A DNA stretch of 64,000 nucleotides from Oxalobacteraceae bacterium (GCA_021151485.1 JAGKXB010000001.1:62001-126000); one strand, 5' to 3'; shown: positions 1 through 9,176, counted from the first letter of the stretch. Made by a program: numbers and translations. The notes: generated by a model not told the origin, from the sequence alone.

Positions 1-27
1 TATTAGTATTTCAATATTTACATTGAT

Positions 28-72
28 AAACCCCATGTTCTGGAATTGCAGAACATGGGGTTTTTGTTTTTT
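28..72 (+). terminator. Rho-independent terminator of an upstream gene
   Basis: A perfect 14-bp stem (28-41 pairs with 50-63) with an 8-base loop is followed by a T-rich tract at 61-72. The T tract lies on the plus strand, so it most likely ends a plus-strand transcript that begins before the window. The rest of 73-240 is very A+T-rich and shows no convincing gene. Confidence 0.85.
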
Positions 73-260
73 AAAAAAAGAAAATTCTTTCAATAAAAAT
101 TGCATCACTTTTTCTATTTACATTGTCAATATTATTATCAATAATGACAACAACAAAAACAAATGCAAAAAAGTAAATATTGCAAATCAATACAAAAAAC
201 TAGTATCCACAACTGTCCATTTATCTGCTTACTCTTAGTCTTAGATAAGGATTAAATAAT

Positions 261-899
261 ATGATACGCATCCTCATTGCTGACGATCACACGATTATGC
301 GGGAAGGCTTAAAACGCATACTAGATAAAATCGAAGACATTAAGGTAGTTGCTGAAGCAAAAGATGGTTTTGAAACACTAGCAAAAATCAGAAAAGAGAG
401 CTTTGATCTAGTTCTATTAGATTTATCTATGCCTGGTCGTAGCGGCACCGATTTAATTCGGCAAATAAAGCAAGAAGTTCCCAAACTCCCGATTCTCATC
501 CTTACCATGCATGATGAAAGTCAATATGCATTGCGATCAATACGTGCGGGCGCCCAGGGATATCTAACAAAAGAGAGTGCGGGTGAACAATTAATCACGG
601 CTATTAGAAAAGTAGCATCTGGTCGTCCCTACATTAGCATGGCAGTTGCAGAACAATTGGCACTTAATCTTGCAACACCTTATGAGGATGCCCCTCATCA
701 ACTGTTATCCAACCGAGAATTTGAAGTATTCTCACTTCTCGTTAGCGGAAAAACTTTAACAAATATTGCCGAATTATTACATTTAAGTGTCAAGACCGTC
801 AGCACACATAAGATGCGTATCTTACAAAAAATGCACATGAATTCAATATGTGACATGGTGCAATATGCCATTACACATCACATCCTTGATCCTCTTTGA
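261..899 (+). CDS. Response regulator, NarL/LuxR family
   Basis: A two-component response regulator that should bind DNA when phosphorylated. The receiver domain covers about residues 1-120, with the acidic pair D8-D9, phosphoacceptor D54 (in LLDLSMPG), T82 and K104 all in place. A LuxR-type helix-turn-helix follows at about 148-210 (LSNREFEVF and SVKTVSTHKMRIL). The length of 212 aa is normal for the family. A good AAGGA ribosome binding site precedes the ATG at the right distance. No sensor kinase is adjacent, so its input is unknown. The next gene downstream is a cyclic-di-GMP enzyme, which may be a target or functional partner (inference only). Confidence 0.9.
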   Translation: MIRILIADDHTIMREGLKRILDKIEDIKVVAEAKDGFETLAKIRKESFDLVLLDLSMPGRSGTDLIRQIKQEVPKLPILILTMHDESQYALRSIRAGAQGYLTKESAGEQLITAIRKVASGRPYISMAVAEQLALNLATPYEDAPHQLLSNREFEVFSLLVSGKTLTNIAELLHLSVKTVSTHKMRILQKMHMNSICDMVQYAITHHILDPL

Positions 900-1086
900 G
901 AAACACCACCTATACCGTCAATTTCAGTTAGTCCAAATTCACCTCGATCAAATCGGCACATCATCGGACCAATCTTTTTACGTTTAATGACTTAAAACAA
1001 TGTTTGATGCATAATCGTAAAGTTATGTTAATTTTTTAACTCATTCTACTTAATCTGCCTAATACGCCTGATGCGTCCAACCTGGA

Positions 1087-3576
1087 ATGTTCAAAAAAGC
1101 ATACAACAAACTCCAATCCATTTTCAGATCGTCCATTTACGGCACTCTGTTATTAGCCATTATTAGTGCTCTCGTTATTCCCACAGCATCAATAATTTTT
1201 TTATCAATTAACTTGCAAGAAACAGGAACGGCGACGTTTTATGAAAAATACTTATCCCATTTTTTCATATTAGTCGCTCAACTAATTGGCGTTCTCGTAT
1301 TTCTTATCTTATTCATTAAATCAAGATTACTTGCTCCCCTGAGCAAATTGATAGATTTTTCCGGTCGACTTGCACGCGGAAATTTTGATGAACAACTCTG
1401 TGATTTACCTCAAAATGAACTTGGTCATTTAGGGGTAAGACTTGAACAAATGCGTCTCGCTATTAAACATTTGTTCAAGGACATCGCTCAACGTGAAGAA
1501 CACTTCCGCACTATCGCCACACAAGTTCCAGGCGCTGTTTTTCGTCGCAAGCCTGATAGTACGATGGAATTTGCTAGCAACGCTATTGAAGCTATTTCTG
1601 GATATAAAAGCATTGCCCATATGCAAGAAGGCGCACACGTCTGGTACAACATTGTGCATTCGGCTGATTGCGAACGTATAAAAGAACAAATTGCCAAGGC
1701 AATTGCCACGCATGCGCCATATATAGTCGAATATCGTATCCAACACGCTGATGGTAACGAACGCTGGGTCAGTGAAAATGGGCAAGCACAGTATCATTCA
1801 GACGGCACATTCCAATGGATAGACGGCATCGTCGCCGATATCAGCGAACGCAAGCAAATGGAAGAAAGGTTACGGCTAGCAACCAAGGTTTTTGACAACA
1901 TTAGCGATGGTGTTATTTTCACTGATGCAAACGGCCACATTATTGTTGTCAATACTGCATTCTCAACAATTACAGGCTATTCCGAAAGTGATGCGATTGG
2001 ACGTACTTTAGCCATGCTTAATTCAGCGAGGCAACATCCTTTCTTCCATGAAACGTTGTGGTCAGAATTGATGGCGACAGGCGCATGGCACGGCGAAATT
2101 TGGAATCAGCGCAAAAATGGTGAACCTTATTTAACATGGTTAACCATCACTGCCGTACGCGACACAACCGGTCTATGCACACACTATGTTGGTATTTTTA
2201 GCGATATTACTTTAATTAGAGAATCTCAAAATAAGCTGGACCACCTAGCACATCACGATCCTTTGACTGGTTTACCAAACAGACTATTATTTAATGATAG
2301 GTTGGCACAAGCAATTTTGCGCTTCCACCGCAATGAACAACAATTAGCCGTGTTATTCATTGATCTTGATCGCTTTAAAAATATTAATGACACGCTAGGT
2401 CATCATGTCGGCGATGAACTTCTCAAGCAAATTGCTTATACTTTGGCGGCCACAATACGAGATGGTGATACGTTGGCTCGCCTTGGTGGAGACGAGTTCA
2501 TTATCATTCTGGAGGATATTGACGGCTTGTACGGCGCTGGCATGGTGGCTGAAAAACTGATGGCAGTGTTTGAACAACCATTCATGGTTGCTAACCATGA
2601 ACTTTTTCTGACTTGTAGTATCGGCATCAGCCTCTGTCCCACCGATGGAACTGATATTCATATGTTAATTAGAAATGCCGACGTGGCAATGTATCAGGCC
2701 AAAGCACATGGACGAAATGCCTATCGCTTTTATGCCCCTGAAATGGCTTGTGAAGGCGTCGAGCGTCTTCGTTTGGATAGTTTGTTACGACGTTCGATTG
2801 ATAACAATGAAATCTTTTTAAATTTTCAACCTCAAGTCGACATTGAATCTGGTGAATTAATTGGCGTTGAAGCACTAGCGCGTTGGAATCACCCTGAATT
2901 AGGTCTGGTACCACCTATCAGATTTATTCCACTAGCGGAAGATTCCGGCTATATCAATCAACTCGGCAAATGGGTCTTGTGGGAATCTTGCCGCCAAATG
3001 ATACGTTGGCAAAAAGTTGGCTTATATGTCCCCAAAATTGCCGTTAACCTATCGGTTAAACAATTTGAACGCGGCAGCATTGTCAAAGTTGTTTCAGAAA
3101 TTCTTCAAGAAACCGGCCTTGATCCATCACGCTTGCAACTTGAGGTCACTGAATCCGTGATCATGAATAATGCGGATGGATTTGCCTTTATTAACGATTT
3201 GCACGCGATTGGTGTTGGTTTGGCGATTGATGACTTTGGTACTGGTTATTCATCATTGGCGTACTTGAAACAATTACCCGTACAAACCTTGAAAATAGAT
3301 CGGTCTTTTATTAAAGATATTTCCACCGATCCTAATGATGAGGCAATTGCAATTGCAATTATTCAACTAGGAAAAAGCTTAAACTTAACGGTAATTGCGG
3401 AAGGTGTGGAAACACAAGAGCAAGCTGGCTTCCTATTAAAACAAGGCTGTAATTTTGCACAAGGGTATTTTTACAGCCACCCAGTCTTGCCAGACGATTT
3501 ATTCGCGCGCTGGAAACATGCTGCCAATCAAGACAAATCTGAGCCTGTATTTTTCAATAGCGCACGCAAATTGTAA
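1087..3576 (+). CDS. Membrane PAS-PAS-GGDEF-EAL cyclic-di-GMP enzyme
   Basis: A membrane-anchored protein of cyclic-di-GMP turnover. Two hydrophobic segments (about 18-42 and 60-80) flank a short periplasmic loop. A HAMP-like linker follows (about 85-135), then two PAS/PAC sensor modules (about 140-255 and 262-385), a GGDEF domain (motif at 467-471) and an EAL domain (motif at 595-597). The product-inhibition I-site RDGD (458-461) sits five residues before GGDEF. The EAL side keeps DDFGTGYSSL and EGVET. Both active sites look intact, so it could make or degrade the messenger depending on sensory input. The Shine-Dalgarno sequence before the ATG is poor, so the start is less certain than the rest. 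The last 49 bases overlap the convergent thioredoxin-like gene. Confidence 0.92.
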   Translation: MFKKAYNKLQSIFRSSIYGTLLLAIISALVIPTASIIFLSINLQETGTATFYEKYLSHFFILVAQLIGVLVFLILFIKSRLLAPLSKLIDFSGRLARGNFDEQLCDLPQNELGHLGVRLEQMRLAIKHLFKDIAQREEHFRTIATQVPGAVFRRKPDSTMEFASNAIEAISGYKSIAHMQEGAHVWYNIVHSADCERIKEQIAKAIATHAPYIVEYRIQHADGNERWVSENGQAQYHSDGTFQWIDGIVADISERKQMEERLRLATKVFDNISDGVIFTDANGHIIVVNTAFSTITGYSESDAIGRTLAMLNSARQHPFFHETLWSELMATGAWHGEIWNQRKNGEPYLTWLTITAVRDTTGLCTHYVGIFSDITLIRESQNKLDHLAHHDPLTGLPNRLLFNDRLAQAILRFHRNEQQLAVLFIDLDRFKNINDTLGHHVGDELLKQIAYTLAATIRDGDTLARLGGDEFIIILEDIDGLYGAGMVAEKLMAVFEQPFMVANHELFLTCSIGISLCPTDGTDIHMLIRNADVAMYQAKAHGRNAYRFYAPEMACEGVERLRLDSLLRRSIDNNEIFLNFQPQVDIESGELIGVEALARWNHPELGLVPPIRFIPLAEDSGYINQLGKWVLWESCRQMIRWQKVGLYVPKIAVNLSVKQFERGSIVKVVSEILQETGLDPSRLQLEVTESVIMNNADGFAFINDLHAIGVGLAIDDFGTGYSSLAYLKQLPVQTLKIDRSFIKDISTDPNDEAIAIAIIQLGKSLNLTVIAEGVETQEQAGFLLKQGCNFAQGYFYSHPVLPDDLFARWKHAANQDKSEPVFFNSARKL

Positions 3577-3962
3577 GATTCTTGTACGACCTTTTTCTCT
3601 GCCACAACGTTAGCCTCTGCTTCTATTCGCTGTATTCTCTCTACTTGCGCTGTCAACAAGCGTTCGGCCAAACCATAATCCGGCTGCACCGTACCAAAAA
3701 ATGTCACGGTACTACCGCGCTGAATCAGCAATGTCGGGAAATTTTCAACATCCATTTCACCTACGATATCAGCCTGATCCTCGATATCTATCCATACAAA
3801 ACGTTTATCAGGATGACGCAGCGCCCATGCATCAAAACCCAATCGATACTCATTACAAGTACCACACCATGCCGCGCATAAACACGCAACGACCCAGGTA
3901 TCATCCATCCATGATTGAGACAACAAGTCTCTGTTTTGTTGATTCAAAGTCAAACTAGGCAT
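3528..3962 (-). CDS. Thioredoxin-like protein
   Basis: A small thioredoxin-fold protein of about 144 aa with the redox motif WCGTC (cysteines 33 and 36 from the ATG) and a cis-proline context, NFPTLL, typical of thioredoxins. I see no signal peptide, so a cytoplasmic disulfide role is likely. I start it at the ATG at 3962. An in-frame TTG at 3980 would add six residues, and neither has a strong ribosome binding site. The C-terminal ~50 residues extend past the normal fold and are charged. Its 3' end overlaps the convergent GGDEF-EAL gene by 49 bases. The substrate cannot be told from the sequence. Confidence 0.85.
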   Translation of the reverse strand: MPSLTLNQQNRDLLSQSWMDDTWVVACLCAAWCGTCNEYRLGFDAWALRHPDKRFVWIDIEDQADIVGEMDVENFPTLLIQRGSTVTFFGTVQPDYGLAERLLTAQVERIQRIEAEANVVAEKKVVQESYNLRALLKNTGSDLS

Positions 3963-3992
3963 GAAAATCTTAACAAACAATCAGTTGTCAAA

Positions 3993-4015
3993 TTAATAAA
4001 TTTGTAATTTATTAA
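3993..4015. promoter_or_regulatory. AT-only dyad in the divergent spacer before tsaB
   Basis: A perfect 10-bp inverted repeat (TTAATAAATT, loop TGT, AATTTATTAA) lies in the short region between the divergent thioredoxin-like gene and tsaB. It is placed where an operator or overlapping promoters would be. Being made only of A and T apart from the loop, it could also be chance in an AT-rich spacer. Confidence 0.35.
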
Positions 4016-4038
4016 ACCGGGAATTTTGAAATCAGATA

Positions 4039-4848
4039 ATGAAAAGTATAATACGCGCCATGCTTACCACACCCATCACGCCTACCGTACTTGCCATTGA
4101 AACCTCGTCGGAATTAGCGTCTGCCGCTTTATTATACGGCGACCACGTCATCACACGCGAATCATCCGGCGTACAAACCCATTCGCAAACTATTTTACCG
4201 ATGATGCAAAGCTTGCTTGAGGAAGCAGGTATCGCCCTGAAACAATGTGATGCGATTGCTTTTGGTTCTGGGCCTGGATCTTTTACCGGCGTGCGAACTG
4301 CATGTGGCATTGCGCAAGGACTGGCATTTGGTGCAAATTTACCGCTCATTCCCGTGATTACGCTGGCTGCAATGGCGCAAGCATGTTTATCGACTCAATC
4401 TCAACAAACAGTCGATAGAATGAATACGACTGATGTATTAACTATTCTTGATGCGCGCATGAATGAAGTGTATTGGGCGCAATATCGTTACATCAACAAC
4501 AATAATAAAGACAACAGTTGGCAAACAATCGTTGAGCCTACTTTGTCCACCACAGCAGCATTAGTGTCGTTTATATCGTTAAATAATTTGGATAATGCTA
4601 TTCTTTGCGGCAATGGATTGGCTGCTTATGCATCTGTTTTTAACGAGAGCATGTTCAACAAACGCAACGAACAAACACAAGCACAAAAAAACATCATGCC
4701 GCATGCTAAAGAAATTGGTTTGCTGGCACGACAAGCTTTTCTGCGTGGTGAAACCATGTTGGCACACGAGGCACAGCCATTTTATTTACGCAACAAAATT
4801 GCGTTAACTACCGCAGAACGCGAACGTAAAGGGCAAATGCCCACATGA
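4039..4848 (+). CDS. tsaB: tRNA threonylcarbamoyladenosine biosynthesis protein TsaB
   Basis: A non-catalytic partner of TsaD in forming N6-threonylcarbamoyl-adenosine at position 37 of ANN-decoding tRNAs. The ASKHA-type start LAIETSS (18-24) and the hallmark GSGPGSFTGVR (76-86) identify it. The length of 269 aa is a little above the family norm because of a short N-terminal stretch and inserts around 130-160. A second ATG at 4060 is a possible alternative start. The stop codon overlaps the rimI start (ATGA), a pairing common in proteobacteria and a sign of translational coupling. Confidence 0.93.
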   Translation: MKSIIRAMLTTPITPTVLAIETSSELASAALLYGDHVITRESSGVQTHSQTILPMMQSLLEEAGIALKQCDAIAFGSGPGSFTGVRTACGIAQGLAFGANLPLIPVITLAAMAQACLSTQSQQTVDRMNTTDVLTILDARMNEVYWAQYRYINNNNKDNSWQTIVEPTLSTTAALVSFISLNNLDNAILCGNGLAAYASVFNESMFNKRNEQTQAQKNIMPHAKEIGLLARQAFLRGETMLAHEAQPFYLRNKIALTTAERERKGQMPT

Positions 4849-5354
4849 TGGATGCCCGCAATCGTCCAAGCATCGCTGCATGGGAAGACATCTGTCTCAC
4901 ACCTATGCAAGCCTGTGATATTGAAGAAGTGCTTGCCATTGAAAATCACGTTTATTCTTATCCATGGACACACGGTAATTTTTTGGATGCACTCTCTCAT
5001 GATTACGAAGCATGGTTAGTACGTACAACAACGTCAACGACTACAGCAACTACCGATGATTTGCTGGCGTATTTCGTAACGATGCGCATCTTAAATGAAG
5101 TCCATTTACTGAATATCGCCGTACGCCATAATTTACATGGACAAGGTCTGGGGCGTGCCCTACTCAACAAAACAATCACGCTAATGCGTGATAAAGGCAT
5201 GGAATCTATCTTGCTAGAAGTCAGGCCATCCAATCAACGCGCCATCGCACTGTACGAGCACTTCGGTTTTGCGCCCATTGGACGACGTAAGAATTATTAT
5301 CCTGCCGCTAACAATATGCGCGAAGATGCGATTGTCATGCGCCTGGTTTTATAG
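4845..5354 (+). CDS. rimI: Ribosomal-protein-alanine N-acetyltransferase RimI
   Basis: A GNAT-fold enzyme expected to acetylate the N-terminal alanine of ribosomal protein S18 using acetyl-CoA. The acetyl-CoA loop HGQGLGRALL is at about 98-107. The motif EVRPSNQRAIALYEHFGF further on is typical of RimI. It starts inside the tsaB stop codon (4-base overlap). A threonine-rich stretch (about 61-70, nearly all T with one S and one A) sits in a loop between strands and is unusual, probably a low-complexity insertion without catalytic role. Confidence 0.92.
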   Translation: MMDARNRPSIAAWEDICLTPMQACDIEEVLAIENHVYSYPWTHGNFLDALSHDYEAWLVRTTTSTTTATTDDLLAYFVTMRILNEVHLLNIAVRHNLHGQGLGRALLNKTITLMRDKGMESILLEVRPSNQRAIALYEHFGFAPIGRRKNYYPAANNMREDAIVMRLVL

Positions 5355-5375
5355 GTTAAAGGTCATAGAAAACTT

Positions 5376-6191
5376 ATGAAATCTTCCCTCATCAATCACC
5401 GCAAGATTACTTTCCTGACCGAAATGGGGTTGGGGCCTTTATGGACACGCCGTGATGTGCCCGATGTATCAAATACATCTGATATATCCGTTACTACACC
5501 AACCATACAAATAGCACCAACGGCACCAACGTCACCAACTCCATCGCCAACATCAGTTAATTCAAGACAAATATTGGCATCAAGCAGTGATATTGCCAAT
5601 ATGGATTGGACACAACTCAAAGCCAGCGTTGCTCAATGCACCGCATGCAATTTATGCAAAACACGGACTAAAACTGTATTTGGCATTGGCGATGAACAGG
5701 CAGAATGGTTGTTTATAGGTGAAGGACCAGGTCGCAAGGAAGATGCACAAGGCGAGCCCTTTGTTGGACCAGCAGGGAAATTACTCAATAACATGATGCT
5801 GGCAATGCAGTTACAACGCGGAACCAATACCTATATCGCCAACATCGTCAAATGCCGTCCCACGGATGCCAATGGGAATGATCGCCCACCCAGTCCTGAA
5901 GAAGCGGCTGCTTGTAAACCCTATCTAGATCGACAAATTGCTTTGCTACAAGCCAAAATCATCATTGCGCTAGGTAAAACCGCAGCGATATCGTTACTTG
6001 ATCAAGATCCGCAAACATCGGTATCGACATTACGCGGCAAAGTACATCACTATGTCATGCAAGAAAATCGGTATTTACCTTTATTGGTTACCTATCACCC
6101 GGCCTATTTACTAAGACGTTTGGCTGAAAAAGCAAAAGCCTGGGCAGATTTGTGTTTGGCTATCGCCACTTACAAAAATAACAAAAAATAA
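5376..6191 (+). CDS. Family 4 (Fe-S) uracil-DNA glycosylase
   Basis: Removes uracil from DNA to start base-excision repair. It has the family 4 signature: a CxxCxLxxxR cysteine pair (C91, C94), motif GEGPG (115-119), a further cysteine in VKCRPT (C160) and one near the end of the PPSPEE segment (C180), together suited to hold a 4Fe-4S cluster. The HP-containing motif 2 appears as TYHPAYLLR near residue 243. The first ~75 residues include a low-complexity T/P/S-rich linker (about 40-62), common in betaproteobacterial members that carry a N-terminal tail. It follows rimI by 21 bases and is likely co-transcribed. Confidence 0.92.
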   Translation: MKSSLINHRKITFLTEMGLGPLWTRRDVPDVSNTSDISVTTPTIQIAPTAPTSPTPSPTSVNSRQILASSSDIANMDWTQLKASVAQCTACNLCKTRTKTVFGIGDEQAEWLFIGEGPGRKEDAQGEPFVGPAGKLLNNMMLAMQLQRGTNTYIANIVKCRPTDANGNDRPPSPEEAAACKPYLDRQIALLQAKIIIALGKTAAISLLDQDPQTSVSTLRGKVHHYVMQENRYLPLLVTYHPAYLLRRLAEKAKAWADLCLAIATYKNNKK

Positions 6192-6336
6192 ACACTCATC
6201 GCGCCTATGCAAAATGGGCGACCGTATCGTCTTTACAATATTATCGATACAAACTAATTAACATTATTGCAAATCAGATACGACTATTGATAAGATCATC
6301 GATTCATTTTGTAAAAATTATTGGGGTAGGAATCGT

Positions 6337-7917
6337 ATGTTCAGTACACAAATACAAAGAGCTTTTACACAAATCCACAACGCTGAATGTATTACAAAAA
6401 AAGATGAAACTCCGCTCCCACAAAACTGTTTCATTCTCAATTTAAGCAATCAAGTCCAACAAAATTACGCAACCGCGGAGACTGCAACACGTGAAGCGAG
6501 AACTATCCAGATTGGAAGTGCTTTTTATTATGTCAAGAACATTAATTATGGTAATCAAAGGGCAGCAGAAGAATTCTTAATGGCAAAATACATGATGCTC
6601 ACAGGCCTCCCTACCCCAAAAACATATCTTGGCACGCATTGTGATGGATTATTTAATCACTCTCATCACCCAACCCGACGTGATTTAGCGAGAATGGACG
6701 AGTGTGGAAGAACAGTATCTGATCTAGCTTGTGTTGTATCCCAAATAGAACCAACATTCAAAGATCTGGGACGATTTTTGTTAGAGGATGGGGTGATACA
6801 CACAAAGGAAGGGTTACAAAGAACAAAATATGAAGACTACTTAAGCGCACACAACAATGCTTATCAAAAAGAAAAAGAATTATTAGCCGCCGAGACACCA
6901 CCAGAAAACAGAACTGCCGCTCAACTAAAACTCCACGCACTCATTCAATCACAACCTGAAGAGTGGACATTAACAAAAGACGAACGACAACTTTTGGCGC
7001 TGCTAAGACAAGCAAAAAAAGAACAACTCAACGCGCTACACGAAATGTATCGTTTATTGCCTGATGCATTACACAAAGAAATAGAGCTGGCATTCTATGC
7101 ATCACAGTTTATTGGCAATAATGACTTCTTAAATTTCTCACTTTACAACACAGGTTTTATTAAAACTAAAAGTGGCGCATTACGTGCGATGGTCATTGAC
7201 TATGGTAACTGTGGACCTAGCGGCTACAAAGGGAAATATATAGAAGATAGTTTAGATGTTGCAAAACAACGTGCGCGCATTCAAGATCCAATTGCTCCCA
7301 ACACATTTATCCAGAAAAGTGATTTGCAATTTTCCACAACACAATCTAAACGAGCACGATCGCAAAGTACAAATGATATGCCACAACCTGGCAATACACA
7401 TCACGATCTCAAACTACGCTCCCAAAGTACAGACAGTTATCTTGGTTTAGACAGAAAAAGTATCACCAGCGTCGGAAGCATTCCGCGCGCTCGGCCCTTT
7501 ACTCAATTATTCAGGACGAATATCCAAGCAGAAACGCACTGGGTCATCGATGGTATGGGAGGATCCCCAAGCAATGTTCCAAAAGAACTTGGGGCAGCCA
7601 TAGAGGTCGCTTACAGACTGTCACTAATACCCGAGCCAATGTTACTCGAGGTAGCGCAAACATGCTGGCCAGTTGGTACCGACGCCCGCTTTCCATTTTT
7701 TGATCCACATCATCCATCTAATTTAAATGCAGAAGAAATTGCAAATGTCATGCAAGAACGTCGTAATGCCTACTTGCGGAAATTTACTCCAAATCAAATT
7801 CAACATTGGGTATCAACACAAGTTGATCGGGCGCAGCTGGCCTATCATGAAGTAACAGATGCAATACAGAACTTTTCTGAAAAAATAAAAATTTCTGTTA
7901 GCGCTGAGCAATCCTAA
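6337..7917 (+). CDS. Unrecognised 526-aa protein with atypical kinase-like motifs
   Basis: I do not recognise the family. The sequence has an order of motifs like an atypical (HipA/PI3K-like) kinase: a beta-strand lysine (FYYVK, K67), an acidic pair in the next helix (AAEEF, E78-E79), a catalytic-loop-like GNNDFLNFSLYN (D263, N266) and a DFG-like VIDYGN (D288). Residues 150-250 are charged and helical. Residues 325-395 look disordered and carry RSQST twice (341-345, 361-365). A distinct C-terminal part follows (about 396-526). There is no signal peptide or membrane segment. TAGGAA before the ATG is a good ribosome binding site. It sits alone between udg and lplT, genes that usually belong to conserved housekeeping blocks, so it may be acquired. 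A secreted effector is possible, but nothing here proves secretion. Confidence 0.55.
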   Translation: MFSTQIQRAFTQIHNAECITKKDETPLPQNCFILNLSNQVQQNYATAETATREARTIQIGSAFYYVKNINYGNQRAAEEFLMAKYMMLTGLPTPKTYLGTHCDGLFNHSHHPTRRDLARMDECGRTVSDLACVVSQIEPTFKDLGRFLLEDGVIHTKEGLQRTKYEDYLSAHNNAYQKEKELLAAETPPENRTAAQLKLHALIQSQPEEWTLTKDERQLLALLRQAKKEQLNALHEMYRLLPDALHKEIELAFYASQFIGNNDFLNFSLYNTGFIKTKSGALRAMVIDYGNCGPSGYKGKYIEDSLDVAKQRARIQDPIAPNTFIQKSDLQFSTTQSKRARSQSTNDMPQPGNTHHDLKLRSQSTDSYLGLDRKSITSVGSIPRARPFTQLFRTNIQAETHWVIDGMGGSPSNVPKELGAAIEVAYRLSLIPEPMLLEVAQTCWPVGTDARFPFFDPHHPSNLNAEEIANVMQERRNAYLRKFTPNQIQHWVSTQVDRAQLAYHEVTDAIQNFSEKIKISVSAEQS

Positions 7918-9176
7918 TGCTTCGCCTCTCCAATCAACGCCAAATCATCATGTTGACGTTGATTGATGGCATGTTTGCGCATGATGCACAGCATAATGCC
8001 GGCGACCAACACTCCAAATACAATAATCACGGTATTTAGGCTTAAATTAAGCGCGATCATGGATGAATAGAAGGCTAGCATGACCAAAATCGATAGATTT
8101 TCATTGAAGTTTTGCACCGCTATTGAATGTCCTGCGCTCATCAACACATACCCACGATGTTGCAATAAAGCATTCATCGGCACGACAAAGTAGCCCGATA
8201 AAGCACCGATTAAAACAAGCAAAGGATAAGCCAGCCAGACTGTATGTACCATTGTCATTAACATCACGATGACGCCCATTGCGACGCCCACTGGCATCAC
8301 AGTCAATGATTTTTTTAATGGAATAAAACGCGCTGCCAACATGGCGCCCAATGCCACGCCAAATGCCACTACGCCTTGTAATTCAGTTGCTTTATTAAAA
8401 GGCAAATTCAAGGAAGCCTTTGCCCATTCCAACACAATAAATTGCAAAGTCGCACCAGCCCCCCAAAAAAGCGTGGTGACTGCCAAGGAAATTTGGCCAA
8501 GTTTATCTTTCCAAAGTGCAACAACACAGTGGGAAAAATCGACAATAAGCTTAATAGGTGTATGTGCTTGGTCCGGATATTTTGCACCAGTGTTAGGAAT
8601 TCTGAGGTTAAATAGCGCCGCAATGACATAAATCACAGCAATGACCGACAAAGCCACCGCGCTGGCAACATCAATATCCGTATCGATCAATAAAAAATCG
8701 AATCCCAATAATAGATCTAAGAATTCCGGTTTAAACAAACACCCCCCTAAAACTGTACCAAGAATGATAGAAAGTACCGTCAGGCCTTCAATCCAACCAT
8801 TGGCGGCGACTAATTTTTCTGGGGGTAATAGTTCTGTGAGAATACCGTATTTGGCGGGAGAATATGCCGCAGCACCAAAACCAACCACAGCATAAGCAAG
8901 CAACGGGTGCACATCAAAAAACATCAACCCGCAGCCCAATATCTTGATCAAATTGGTCACAAACATGACCCGACCTTTGGGAAAAGCATCAGCAAATGCG
9001 CCGACGAATGCTGCTAATAATACGTAAGACAAAACAAAAAATAATTTGAGCAGCGGCGTCATCCATGCTGCGGCCTGCATACTGCTCAATAAAGCAATCG
9101 CCGCAACGAGGAGAGCGTTATCAGCTAGCGACGAAAAAAACTGCGCCGCCATAATTGTGTAAAAACCGCGAGTCAT
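7914..9176 (-). CDS. lplT: Lysophospholipid transporter LplT (MFS)
   Basis: An inner-membrane major facilitator protein that flips lysophospholipids inward for re-acylation. The N-terminus RGFYTIMAAQFFSSLADNA and the motif SPAKYGILTELLPPEKLVAANGW (given here only as its ends, SPAKYG and VAANGW) are typical of LplT. About 12 hydrophobic segments are present in 420 aa. I chose the third ATG (9176), which matches the usual start; ATGs at 9182 and 9188 and a TTG at 9263 are upstream options. It is divergent from alr, a neighbourhood common in Burkholderiales. Its last four bases overlap the end of the convergent kinase-like gene. Confidence 0.88.
   Translation of the reverse strand: MTRGFYTIMAAQFFSSLADNALLVAAIALLSSMQAAAWMTPLLKLFFVLSYVLLAAFVGAFADAFPKGRVMFVTNLIKILGCGLMFFDVHPLLAYAVVGFGAAAYSPAKYGILTELLPPEKLVAANGWIEGLTVLSIILGTVLGGCLFKPEFLDLLLGFDFLLIDTDIDVASAVALSVIAVIYVIAALFNLRIPNTGAKYPDQAHTPIKLIVDFSHCVVALWKDKLGQISLAVTTLFWGAGATLQFIVLEWAKASLNLPFNKATELQGVVAFGVALGAMLAARFIPLKKSLTVMPVGVAMGVIVMLMTMVHTVWLAYPLLVLIGALSGYFVVPMNALLQHRGYVLMSAGHSIAVQNFNENLSILVMLAFYSSMIALNLSLNTVIIVFGVLVAGIMLCIMRKHAINQRQHDDLALIGEAKH

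Noticed and set aside
23-238. Possible 71-aa plus-strand gene at the window start
   Set aside because: It overlaps a clear terminator, is made of low-complexity N/K/I codons from an AT-rich spacer and has no ribosome binding site or recognisable domain.
6337-7917. HipA-type toxin kinase
   Set aside because: No HipB-like antitoxin gene is adjacent and the HipA N-terminal and DNA-contact motifs are missing; only the general motif order is shared.
8269-8895. Plus-strand reading frames opposite lplT
   Set aside because: They are antisense shadows of a conserved membrane protein, without ribosome binding sites or domain signals.
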